Assembly (NCBI GenBank): GCA_910577055.1
Contig: CAJTKX010000001.1
Coordinates: 1-64,000 of the forward strand
Direction of reading: 5' to 3'
Origin: an uncultured Christensenella sp.
Lineage (GTDB): Bacteria; Bacillota; Clostridia; Christensenellales; Borkfalkiaceae
DNA length: 64,000 nucleotides
This document shows positions 23,406 through 31,151 of the stretch, one piece after another. A program made the position numbers and the translations under genes. Below the pieces are notes generated by a model, which did not search any database, had not been told where the DNA came from, and was given only the letters and a program-made list of their open reading frames with translations. The number at the start of each line of letters is the position of its first letter. Position 1 is the first letter of the stretch.

Positions 23406-24058
23406 ACGATAACGAAATAGATAAAGAGAGCAGAGCGTATAAGCTCGCGGCGGGCAAGGACGTAATGAATTTGCCAAACAAACTCACTATTGCAAGAATG
23501 TTGATGATACCCGTATTTATTCTATTCTTTTACCTTGATTTTACTGCGCATTATTTTGTCGCGCTTGCGGTGTTTGCAATTGCTTGTTTGACTGATTTGC
23601 TCGATGGAAAAATCGCGCGAAAATACAATCTTGTAACCAATTTGGGGAAGTTTTTGGACCCTATTGCCGATAAGGTTTTGGTTTTATCGGCACTGGTAAT
23701 AATGCTTACGGTGCCGCCGTTTTTTACCCAAAACCTCGGGTTTTGGGCGCTGATTGTCGCGGGTTGCGGCGTTGCGCTTATACTTGCGCGTGAAATTATA
23801 GTCAGCGGTTTCAGAATGGTTGCGGCAAGCTCTGGTACAGTAATAGCTGCGGATATTTTCGGCAAATATAAGACGGTCTGCCAAGATATTTCAATCGTTG
23901 TGCTTATTATCGGCGCGGGCGTTGCAGAGCTGACCGACCATATAGCGGGCGTAATTGTTAACTATGTAGGACTTGCGTTTTTCGCACTTGCTGTCCTTTT
24001 AACCGTAGTTTCCGGCGTTAATTATCTTGTAAAAAACAGAGAAATTTTGACAAAATGA
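23402..24058 (+). CDS. pgsA: CDP-diacylglycerol-glycerol-3-phosphate phosphatidyltransferase
   Basis: PgsA makes phosphatidylglycerol phosphate, the precursor of phosphatidylglycerol and cardiolipin. The 218-residue membrane protein has a 20-residue polar N-terminal extension, then NLPNKLTIARML. The CDP-alcohol phosphatidyltransferase signature is complete in DGKIARKYN (first Asp, Gly, Ala and Arg) followed by GKFLDPIADK with the two catalytic Asp. Five or six helices are predicted. The start ATG overlaps the rimO stop and its own end overlaps the next gene as ATGA, so rimO, pgsA and cinA are translationally linked. Confidence 0.93.
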   Translation: MNDNEIDKESRAYKLAAGKDVMNLPNKLTIARMLMIPVFILFFYLDFTAHYFVALAVFAIACLTDLLDGKIARKYNLVTNLGKFLDPIADKVLVLSALVIMLTVPPFFTQNLGFWALIVAGCGVALILAREIIVSGFRMVAASSGTVIAADIFGKYKTVCQDISIVVLIIGAGVAELTDHIAGVIVNYVGLAFFALAVLLTVVSGVNYLVKNREILTK

Positions 24059-24744
24059 GCGTTTTTATAAGAACGGTTGCCGCCCCCGCAGAAACGGTAA
24101 AAGCGGCGCTTGCAAATTTAAAAAATTCGTGCCCGAATCTTTCCGTAAATTTGCGCGAAAGCTTTGGCGACCTTACGATAGAGATTGACGAAACTTCAAC
24201 TGAAAAATCGGTATTTGACAAGGCTTATAGAGAAATAGTAAGCGCGCTAAACGAATATATTTACGCGCTTGAAGATATTTCGCTTTGCGATAGGCTTGTG
24301 CAGCTTTTAAAACTGAGAAAATCGACTATAAGCGTTGCCGAGTCGTTTACGGGCGGCGGAATAAGCAAGCGTTTGGTTGAAATTTCGGGCGTTAGCGAAG
24401 TGTTTTTCGAGGGACTGAACACATATAGCAACAAGTCTAAAATGCATAGGCTTGGAGTAAAAGAGGAAACGCTTGAAAAGCACGGCGCAGTATCGGCCGA
24501 AACTGCTTACGAGATGGCTTACGGTCTTCTTAAAACGGGAAATTGCAATGTTTGTATTGCAACGACGGGCATTGCGGGACCTAAATCGGATAATACGAAA
24601 AAGCCCGTAGGGCTTTTGTATATAGCCGTCGGAAACGAGGAGCATATCAGCGTTTACGAATACAATTTGAAGGGCACGCGGCAGTCGATTACGGAAACGG
24701 CGATTAACATTGCGTTGTTTCTGGCTTTTAAAAAGTTAAAATAA
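24055..24744 (+). CDS. cinA: CinA-type nicotinamide-nucleotide amidohydrolase
   Basis: The C-terminal 150 residues match the PncC/CinA-C domain: SVAESFTGGGISKRLV, then FFEGLNTYSNKSKMHRLGV, VSAETAYEMAYG, ATTGIAGP and KPVGLLYIAV. This domain deamidates nicotinamide mononucleotide to recycle it to the NAD pool. Full-length CinA has a roughly 170-residue MoaB-like N-terminal domain; here only about 80 unrelated-looking residues precede, perhaps a remnant. The gene keeps the conserved pgsA-cinA-recA order and sits three genes from nadE, which fits an NAD-related role. Confidence 0.85.
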   Translation: MSVFIRTVAAPAETVKAALANLKNSCPNLSVNLRESFGDLTIEIDETSTEKSVFDKAYREIVSALNEYIYALEDISLCDRLVQLLKLRKSTISVAESFTGGGISKRLVEISGVSEVFFEGLNTYSNKSKMHRLGVKEETLEKHGAVSAETAYEMAYGLLKTGNCNVCIATTGIAGPKSDNTKKPVGLLYIAVGNEEHISVYEYNLKGTRQSITETAINIALFLAFKKLK

Positions 24745-24760
24745 TTAGAGGTAATATAAA

Positions 24761-25762
24761 ATGAACGAAGAAAAATTAAAGGCACTTAACTCAACCATAG
24801 CAATGATTGAAAAACAGTACGGAAAAGGCTCGATTATGAAGCTTGGAGAAACGACCGTTTCCAACGATGTCGAAATTATTCCCACCGGCTGCCTTTCACT
24901 TGATTTGGCGCTAGGCGTAGGCGGTGTTCCCCGCGGCAGAATTATGGAAATTTACGGACCCGAAAGCTCGGGTAAAACCACTGTCGCCTTACATATAATT
25001 GCCGAAACGCAAAAGCTTGGCGGCGTTGCTGCGTTTATCGATGCAGAGCACGCGCTTGACGCACAATATGCTCACGCGCTCGGCGTAGACACCAACGAAT
25101 TATATCTTTCACAGCCCGACACCGGTGAACAAGCGCTTGACATTTGCGAGTCGCTTGTCCGTTCGAGCGCAGTTGATATCATTGTCATCGACTCGGTTGC
25201 CGCGCTTACTCCCAAAGCCGAAATAGAGGGAGATATGGGCGACGCGCACGTCGGACTTCTTGCCCGCCTTATGTCGCAAGCTTTAAGAAAGCTTACCGCC
25301 ATAACCAACCGTTCCAAAACTTGCGTTATTTTCATCAACCAATTAAGGGAAAAGGTCGGCGTTATGTTCGGAAACCCCGAAACAACCCCGGGCGGCAAGG
25401 CGCTTAAATATTTTGCGTCTTTGCGTCTCGATATAAGAAAATCCGATGCTTTGAAGGGTGACGGCGGCATAATCGGTAACAGAACGAAGTGTAAGGTAGT
25501 TAAAAACAAGGTTGCGCCTCCGTTCAAGGTTGCCGAGTTCGATATTATTTACGGCGAAGGCATTTCGCAAGAGGGTTGCCTTATAGACCTCGGCGTTGAA
25601 TACGGCGTTCTCTCTAAAAGCGGAAGCTGGTTCAACTATAACGAAGAAAAAATTGCACAAGGCCGCGAAAAGCTTCGTGAACATTTAAAGTCCAATCCCG
25701 AATTAAAAGCAGAAATAGAGGGAAAAATAAGAGAGGCGCACAAAGCCGCACAAAGCAAATAA
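24761..25762 (+). CDS. recA: Recombinase RecA
   Basis: RecA forms filaments on single-stranded DNA for strand exchange and triggers the SOS response. The 333-residue product has Walker A GPESSGKTT (Gly66-Lys72), the motif AFIDAEHALD, Walker B IIVIDSVAAL, the loop region MGDAHVGLLARLMSQALRKL and INQLREKVGVMFGNPETTPG. The acidic C-terminal tail is short (REAHKAAQSK). The ribosome binding site is AGAGGTA. I see no LexA-type operator (CGAAC-N4-GTTCG) upstream of recA or of the operon promoter at 18991, so damage induction is not evident. Confidence 0.98.
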   Translation: MNEEKLKALNSTIAMIEKQYGKGSIMKLGETTVSNDVEIIPTGCLSLDLALGVGGVPRGRIMEIYGPESSGKTTVALHIIAETQKLGGVAAFIDAEHALDAQYAHALGVDTNELYLSQPDTGEQALDICESLVRSSAVDIIVIDSVAALTPKAEIEGDMGDAHVGLLARLMSQALRKLTAITNRSKTCVIFINQLREKVGVMFGNPETTPGGKALKYFASLRLDIRKSDALKGDGGIIGNRTKCKVVKNKVAPPFKVAEFDIIYGEGISQEGCLIDLGVEYGVLSKSGSWFNYNEEKIAQGREKLREHLKSNPELKAEIEGKIREAHKAAQSK

Positions 25763-25772
25763 GAAGGTTTAA

Positions 25773-27686
25773 ATGCAACACGGTTTTATAAAAGTCTGCG
25801 CGGCAACCCCCGAGATGCGTGTGGCGGACGTAGATTTTAACACTCAAAAAATAATAGAAGCTGTAAACGAAAGTGCGAAAAACGGCAGTCAACTTACCGT
25901 TTTCCCCGAGCTTTGCGTATGCGGTTATACTTGCGGCGATTTGTTCAATCACCCCGCACTTATAAGTGCGTGCGAAAACGCCGTTGAAAAAGTATGCAAG
26001 GCTACCGAGGGACTGAAAACCCTCGTGTTTGTGGGCGTGCCCGTTGAAGTAAGCGGAAAGCTCTACAACTGCGCTGTTGCCATTTGTAACGGTTTTATCT
26101 TGGGCGTCGTCCCCAAAACCTACTTGCCGAACTACGGCGAATTTTATGAAAAGCGGCACTTTTTGCCCGCACCTAAGTTTCCGACATTAATAAGTTTTGC
26201 GGGTCAGCCCGAAACAATCGTTGATACACGCCTTATCTTTAAAGCCGAAAACTGTCCCGGATTTACCGTTGCCGCCGAAATCTGCGAGGATTTGTGGGCG
26301 CCCAAGTCGCCGTCCGTAAACCACGCTAAGGCGGGGGCTAATATTATCGTTAACCTATCATGCAGCAACGAAACGGTAGGTAAAGCCGAGTACAGAAGAA
26401 CACTTATCAAAGCTCAGTCCGGTAAGCTTGTATCTGGTTACATTTATTGCGATGCCGGCGAGGGTGAAAGCTCCACCGACACAACCTTTGCGGGGCACAA
26501 TTTAATTGCCGAAAACGGCGTGATTTTAGCTGAAAGCAACTTGTTTCAAAACGGGCTTTTGTATAGCGAAATCGACGTGCAAAAAATTAATTCCGAACGT
26601 AAGCGCGTTTCAAGCGGTTACTATTTGGATGAGATTGAAGAAGATTATACGGTATGCGGATTCGAAACTTCTGAAAACGAAGCGAATTTAACCCGTATAT
26701 TTTCTCAAACCCCGTTTGTGCCCGAAAACGGCGCAACGCTTGCGGAACGCTCTGAACTTATTCTAACTATACAGCAAAAGGGACTTGAAAAGCGGCTTAA
26801 ACACACCGGTTCAAAAACCGTTTTAATAGGTATTTCGGGCGGGCTCGATTCGGCGCTTGCGCTGCTTGTTGCTTGCCGTGCATTTAAATCGCTTGGTAAA
26901 GATACAAAAGATATAATTGCCGTCACTATGCCCGGTTACGGCACTACAAAAAAGACTAAAAACAATTCCTTGCGTCTTATAAATGCGTTGGGTGCAACCG
27001 CCAAAACAATACCTATATCGGATACCGTTTTAAGGCATTTTAAGGATATAGGTCACGACCCTAACGACAGAAACGTTACCTATGAAAACGCTCAAGCGCG
27101 TATGCGCACAATGGTTTTAATGGATTTGGCGAACGATTTGGGCGGGCTTGTTATAGGCACTTGCGATTTAAGCGAAACTGCGCTCGGTTGGTCAACCTAT
27201 AACGGTGACCATATGGCGATGTATGGCGTAAACGCGTCCGTTCCAAAAACCCTTGTAAAGCATCTTATCGCGTACGAAGCGGACAAGCTCGGTGGAGAAG
27301 TTAAAAAAATTCTTACAAGCATTTTGAACACCGAAATCAGTCCCGAGCTTTTGCCGCCCGACGAAAAGGGAAATATCGCACAAAAGACTGAGGACATAGT
27401 AGGACCGTATATTCTGCACGATTTCTTTATCTATTACGCGTTGCGTTATGCGTTCCCGCCCGATAAAATTATGTTTCTGGCTGAGAGCACTTTTGACGGC
27501 GTTTTTGATAAAAAGACCATAAAAAAGTGGCTTAAAAGTTTTTATGAAAGATTTTTTAAGCACCAATTCAAACGCTCGTGTATGCCCGACGGAGTAAAGG
27601 TGGGTTCGGTATCGCTTTCACCCCGCGGAGATTGGCGTATGCCGTCCGATGCGTCGGCAAGCGTTTGGCTTGAATATTTCAAATAA
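25773..27686 (+). CDS. nadE: Glutamine-dependent NAD+ synthetase
   Basis: The enzyme amidates nicotinic acid adenine dinucleotide to NAD+ using glutamine. The 637-residue chain has an N-terminal nitrilase-type glutaminase domain with the catalytic triad in FPELCVCGYT (Glu), VPKTYLPNYGEFYE (Lys) and AEICEDLW (Cys). It then has an ATP-pyrophosphatase synthetase domain with GISGGLDSALAL near residue 350. The length fits the long, two-domain class. It lies 10 bases after recA and closes the operon, where most relatives have rny next. Confidence 0.94.
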   Translation: MQHGFIKVCAATPEMRVADVDFNTQKIIEAVNESAKNGSQLTVFPELCVCGYTCGDLFNHPALISACENAVEKVCKATEGLKTLVFVGVPVEVSGKLYNCAVAICNGFILGVVPKTYLPNYGEFYEKRHFLPAPKFPTLISFAGQPETIVDTRLIFKAENCPGFTVAAEICEDLWAPKSPSVNHAKAGANIIVNLSCSNETVGKAEYRRTLIKAQSGKLVSGYIYCDAGEGESSTDTTFAGHNLIAENGVILAESNLFQNGLLYSEIDVQKINSERKRVSSGYYLDEIEEDYTVCGFETSENEANLTRIFSQTPFVPENGATLAERSELILTIQQKGLEKRLKHTGSKTVLIGISGGLDSALALLVACRAFKSLGKDTKDIIAVTMPGYGTTKKTKNNSLRLINALGATAKTIPISDTVLRHFKDIGHDPNDRNVTYENAQARMRTMVLMDLANDLGGLVIGTCDLSETALGWSTYNGDHMAMYGVNASVPKTLVKHLIAYEADKLGGEVKKILTSILNTEISPELLPPDEKGNIAQKTEDIVGPYILHDFFIYYALRYAFPPDKIMFLAESTFDGVFDKKTIKKWLKSFYERFFKHQFKRSCMPDGVKVGSVSLSPRGDWRMPSDASASVWLEYFK

Positions 27687-27689
27687 TTT

Positions 27690-27725
27690 TAAATACCGCA
27701 AGGTTTAGCCTTGCGGTATTTTTCA
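27690..27725 (+). terminator. Terminator of the ftsK-nadE operon
   Basis: ATACCGCAAGG and CCTTGCGGTAT pair around TTTAG and are followed by TTTTT. Confidence 0.85.
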
Positions 27726-27753
27726 ATATTATAAAACTATTTTATCTATTAAA

Positions 27754-27782
27754 TTGACTTTTCAAGGGTTAGGGTGTAAAAT
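27754..27782 (+). promoter_or_regulatory. Promoter of rny
   Basis: TTGACT (27754-27759), 17-base spacer, TAAAAT (27777-27782), 66 bases before the rny ATG. Confidence 0.75.
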
Positions 27783-27848
27783 ATAATAAGATATAAACTA
27801 CTTCTTAGGAAGTTCCGTATATATTTAAAACTTTATCGGGAGGCTTAA

Positions 27849-29468
27849 ATGAACTTATTGACATTAAGCAGCCTGTTTCTTGCAAACGAGGTAAACGTCG
27901 CCGCAATCGTATTGGGCGTATTGCTCGGCGTTGTGGTTTGCCTTGCCGTGGTGGCGTTTTTTCTGGGCGGAAAGCTTAAAGAAAAAAGCATAGAAAAAGA
28001 GTTAGGCACAGCGAGGGCTAGGTCTGACAAATTTATAGAAGACGCAAAACGCGAGTGCGAAAACATTAAAATCGAAGCACAGAAACAGAAACTGCAAAAA
28101 CAAGAAGAATTACAGGAAGAATTCGAAAGCTGGAGCAGAGAAAAGAAAAAAGACTTGCAAAAGCAAGAGCAACGTTTAGTACAAAAAGAAGATATCCTTG
28201 ACAAAAAGGAAGAAGCTCTTTTAAAGCAAACAAGCGAATTAGACCAACAGAAAAAGGCGCTTGCAAATAAGGAAATCGAAGTTAAAAAGACGCAAGAAAA
28301 AGTTACTCATCAGCACGAACTTATGGTGCAAGAGCTTGAAAAAGTTGCGCAGCTCACTAAGGAAGAAGCAAAAAAACTTCTGTCTGACGAAATTTTGGAC
28401 GAAACAAGGCACGACGTTGCTTTGCAAGTAAGAAATATCGAGGCAACGGCAAAGGAAGAGGCAGTTACCGAAGCGAAGAAAATTATTTCCCTTGCAGTTC
28501 AGCGTTGCGCGGCGGACCACGCGTCTGAAATTACCGTTTCCGTCGTTCCCTTGCCCAGCGACGATATGAAAGCAAGACTTATCGGCAGAGAGGGCAGAAA
28601 TATCCGAGCGATTGAAAACGCAACGGGTATCGAGCTTATAATCGACGACACCCCCGAGGTGGTTATCCTTTCGGGCTTTGACCCCGTTAGACGCGAAATT
28701 GCAAGAATTACCCTTGAAAAACTTATCACGGACGGCAGAATTCACCCCGCAAGGATAGAAGAAACCGTTGAAAAGGTAAGAAAGGAAATGGACCAAGAAA
28801 TCAAACAAGCGGGCGAAAGCGCGATGTTTGACGTCGGTATTTTCGGTATCCACCCCGAGCTTATCAAACTTTTGGGAAGATTGAAGTACAGAACAAGTTA
28901 CGGGCAGAACGTCTATAAGCATTCGATAGAGGTTGCGCAGCTTGCGGGGCTTATGGCTCAAGAATTGGGGCTTGACGTTAACCTTGCTAAGCGCGCGGGA
29001 CTTTTACACGATATAGGTAAAGCCGTAGACCACGAGCAAGAGGGTACGCACATTCAACTCGGCGCGGACCTTGCAAAGAAGTATAGGGAAAACAACAACG
29101 TAATTAACGCCATTGCGGCGCACCACGGCGACGTAGAGCCTAAGACAATAGAAGCGGTACTTGTTGCGGCGGCCGACGCTATTTCGGGCGCAAGACCCGG
29201 CGCAAGAAGGGAAACGGGCACGAACTACGTCAAAAGGCTTGAAAAGCTTGAAGCTATCGCGGGCGACTTCCGCGGAGTGGACAAGTGTTACGCAATTCAA
29301 GCCGGCAGAGAAGTGCGCGTAATCGTTAAACCCGACCAAGTAGACGACGCGCAAACGTTATTCCTTGCAAAGGATATTGCAAAGAAAATCGAAGCGGAGC
29401 TCGAATACCCCGGTCAGATTAAAGTAAACGTAATCAGAGAATTCAGAGCTTCTGAATTTGCAAAATAA
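27849..29468 (+). CDS. rny: Ribonuclease Y
   Basis: RNase Y is the membrane-anchored endoribonuclease that starts mRNA decay in many Firmicutes. The 539-residue protein has one N-terminal transmembrane helix (about residues 16-38) and a long charged coiled coil (about 50-200). A KH RNA-binding domain follows (LIGREGRNIRAIENATGIEL), then an HD phosphodiesterase domain with LLHDIGKAVDHE and AAHHGD. The ribosome binding site is GGGAGG. It has its own promoter and terminator. Confidence 0.96.
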   Translation: MNLLTLSSLFLANEVNVAAIVLGVLLGVVVCLAVVAFFLGGKLKEKSIEKELGTARARSDKFIEDAKRECENIKIEAQKQKLQKQEELQEEFESWSREKKKDLQKQEQRLVQKEDILDKKEEALLKQTSELDQQKKALANKEIEVKKTQEKVTHQHELMVQELEKVAQLTKEEAKKLLSDEILDETRHDVALQVRNIEATAKEEAVTEAKKIISLAVQRCAADHASEITVSVVPLPSDDMKARLIGREGRNIRAIENATGIELIIDDTPEVVILSGFDPVRREIARITLEKLITDGRIHPARIEETVEKVRKEMDQEIKQAGESAMFDVGIFGIHPELIKLLGRLKYRTSYGQNVYKHSIEVAQLAGLMAQELGLDVNLAKRAGLLHDIGKAVDHEQEGTHIQLGADLAKKYRENNNVINAIAAHHGDVEPKTIEAVLVAAADAISGARPGARRETGTNYVKRLEKLEAIAGDFRGVDKCYAIQAGREVRVIVKPDQVDDAQTLFLAKDIAKKIEAELEYPGQIKVNVIREFRASEFAK

Positions 29469-29469
29469 A

Positions 29470-29508
29470 AATTTATAAGCCGTCGATAGTAAATCGGCGG
29501 CTTATCTT
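29470..29508 (+). terminator. Terminator of rny
   Basis: ATAAGCCGTCGAT pairs with ATCGGCGGCTTAT around a short loop with one or two mismatches, followed by CTTTAAAAAA. It lies nine bases before the next gene. Confidence 0.65.
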
Positions 29509-29516
29509 TAAAAAAC

Positions 29517-30185
29517 GTGAAAAATAAATTATTCAGCTACAAATCGCCGAACTTCGACAAGCTTGTGCGCTACGGTTTTTTATACAATGGTAATTCGTAC
29601 ATTTACGTTACAAGTATTTTAAGCGGACAGTTTGAAATGCGCATAGAGATTGCTGCCGACGGCAAAGTACAAACCGAATTGACCGATTTAAATTCGGGTG
29701 AGCCGTATATCTTGCATTTGGTCGAAGATGCGTGCGGTTCTTTTGTGGGAGCAATTCGTGTGGAATACGAGCGTGTGTTAACGGATATCGCCGATAAATG
29801 TTTTGAAAAGGACGTGTTTAAAGGCGACTGCGCCCACAAAGTTATCGAATACGTCCATGAAAAATATGGCGACGAATTGCAATATTTATGGCGCACGTTT
29901 CCGTCGAACGCAGTTTGGCGAAGAAAGGACAACGAAAAATGGTACGCAGTATTGCTGTTGCTTTCCAAAAGAAAGTTGGGCTTGAATTCCGACGATATTA
30001 TAACAATAATCGATTTGCGTATAGACCCAAAAATTCTTCCGAACATTATTGACGGAAAAAGATATTTTCCGGGATATCATATGAATAAGAAAAATTGGTT
30101 TACAATGTGCCTTGACGGCTCGGTATCTGTGGAAGAAATCTGCGATTGGATAGATAAAAGTTACATCATAGCCGGAAAAGTTTAG
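29517..30185 (+). CDS. MmcQ/YjbR family protein
   Basis: The 222-residue product carries the MmcQ/YjbR (double-wing DNA-binding-like fold) signature in its second half: VIEYVHEKYGDELQYLWRTF, then WYAVLLLLSKRKLG and the very typical FPGYHMNKKNWFTMCLDGSV. The first roughly 95 residues form an additional domain found in some members. The biochemical role of the family is unknown. The start GTG at 29517 lacks a clear ribosome binding site and follows the rny terminator closely. Convergent with the cupin gene. Confidence 0.8.
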   Translation: MKNKLFSYKSPNFDKLVRYGFLYNGNSYIYVTSILSGQFEMRIEIAADGKVQTELTDLNSGEPYILHLVEDACGSFVGAIRVEYERVLTDIADKCFEKDVFKGDCAHKVIEYVHEKYGDELQYLWRTFPSNAVWRRKDNEKWYAVLLLLSKRKLGLNSDDIITIIDLRIDPKILPNIIDGKRYFPGYHMNKKNWFTMCLDGSVSVEEICDWIDKSYIIAGKV

Positions 30186-30215
30186 AAAAGGCGCGGTATT
30201 AATCCGCACCTTTTT
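30186..30215. terminator. Terminator between the MmcQ/YjbR gene and the cupin gene
   Basis: AAAAGGCGCGG pairs with CCGCACCTTTT with one mismatch, followed by a T-run. The A-rich left arm may also serve the minus strand. Confidence 0.65.
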
Positions 30216-30242
30216 GATTTGGCTATATTTGCATCAACTATA

Positions 30243-30593
30243 TTAAATCACCGCGTCTGTCATAGTGTAGTTTTCCAAGGAATTTTCTTTTACTTGAATA
30301 CAAATATAATTTATTGATTTTTCGTCAGAAGCGAAGAATTGTCTTTTAGCCGAAGGGGAAATGCGTAACCAATCGCCCGCTTTTAACGTTATCTCTTCAC
30401 CGTCAATTACAACTTTTCCTTCACCGCTCAAAATTGCGTATATTTCTTCATTCTGCTTATGATAATGAACGAACGGAACGCTTGCGCCTATGGGCAACTC
30501 ATTTATGCTTATTTCTGCCCCCGTAAGTGCAAGCACATCGTGCAGTTCGGTACGGGCTTCATTTCCTACGCTAACTTTTTTAAAATTTTTCAT
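30243..30593 (-). CDS. Small single-domain cupin protein
   Basis: The 116-residue product is one cupin barrel: VHYHKQNEEIYAILSGEG carries the His-x-His-x(4)-Glu metal-binding motif, and DGEEITLKAGDWLRISPSAK is the second motif region. Such small cupins bind a metal and often act as isomerases or oxygenases, but the substrate cannot be told. The start ATG at 30593 follows GGAGGATAATT. It is divergently transcribed from the HxlR-type regulator gene at 30772, and the shared 178-base region has a promoter for each, so HxlR is a likely regulator of this gene. Confidence 0.85.
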   Translation of the reverse strand: MKNFKKVSVGNEARTELHDVLALTGAEISINELPIGASVPFVHYHKQNEEIYAILSGEGKVVIDGEEITLKAGDWLRISPSAKRQFFASDEKSINYICIQVKENSLENYTMTDAVI

Positions 30594-30624
30594 AATTATC
30601 CTCCGAAATTTTATTTGTGCTCAA

Positions 30625-30653
30625 AGTATAGCAAACACAAAAAAATAATACAA
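30625..30653 (-). promoter_or_regulatory. Promoter of the cupin gene
   Basis: On the minus strand TTGTAT (30653-30648), 17-base spacer, TATACT (30630-30625). A nearby inverted pair GTAACAAA (30658-30665) and TTTGTTAC (about 30685-30692) may be an operator for the divergent HxlR-type regulator. Confidence 0.6.
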
Positions 30654-30712
30654 TAACGTAACAAATTTATTACTTGATAATAGTTTTGTTACTTGGTTTC
30701 ATTTTTAAACTA

Positions 30713-30741
30713 TTGACATTTATTGCGACCTTGGCTATAAT
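30713..30741 (+). promoter_or_regulatory. Consensus promoter of the HxlR-type regulator gene
   Basis: TTGACA (30713-30718), 17-base spacer, TATAAT (30736-30741): a perfect match to the housekeeping consensus. Confidence 0.9.
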
Positions 30742-30771
30742 GTACACAAATTTATATAATGGAGTAGTCCT

Positions 30772-31098
30772 ATGCTGACAAGAGAAGAATTACCCGAGTG
30801 TCCCGTTGCTACCACGGTGCAGCTTATAGGCAACAAGTGGAAGCTGCTTATTATCCGAAATTTAGAATATAACGGAGAACAGCGGTTTGGCGATTTTATA
30901 AAGTCCATTCCCGCCATAAGTAAAAAGGTGTTGACGGACAATTTGCGGGCTTTGGAAAAAGACGGGCTTGTGGAAAGGGAAGTATTTGCGGAAGTTCCGC
31001 CCCGCGTAGTGTATTCTTTATCTCCGATAGGAAGAACATTGGAACCCATTTTTGAAGCGATGTCCGAATGGGGCGCTAAATATAAGGCGAGTTTGTAA
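30772..31098 (+). CDS. HxlR-type winged-helix transcriptional regulator
   Basis: The 108-residue product has the family layout: an N-terminal CPV motif (ELPECPVATTVQLIGNKWKL), the recognition helix region FGDFIKSIPAISKKVLTDNL, and the wing DGLVEREVFAEVPPRVVYSL. HxlR-type regulators often sense thiol-reactive or aldehyde compounds through the conserved Cys near the N terminus, which is present (Cys10). Divergence from a cupin gene suggests it controls that gene and itself. A terminator follows at 31101. Confidence 0.92.
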   Translation: MLTREELPECPVATTVQLIGNKWKLLIIRNLEYNGEQRFGDFIKSIPAISKKVLTDNLRALEKDGLVEREVFAEVPPRVVYSLSPIGRTLEPIFEAMSEWGAKYKASL

Positions 31099-31100
31099 AA

Positions 31101-31140
31101 TAAAAAAGCTTTTGGACGATTTATCCAAAAGCTTTTTTAT
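31101..31140. terminator. Bidirectional terminator between the HxlR-type and PadR-type genes
   Basis: AAAAAAGCTTTTGGA pairs with TCCAAAAGCTTTTTT, giving a U-run on both strands for the two convergent genes. Confidence 0.9.
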
Positions 31141-31151
31141 AAATATCAATT

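Noticed and set aside
24744..24761. Possible SOS box before recA
   Set aside because: No CGAAC-N4-GTTCG or similar dyad is present there or at the operon promoter.
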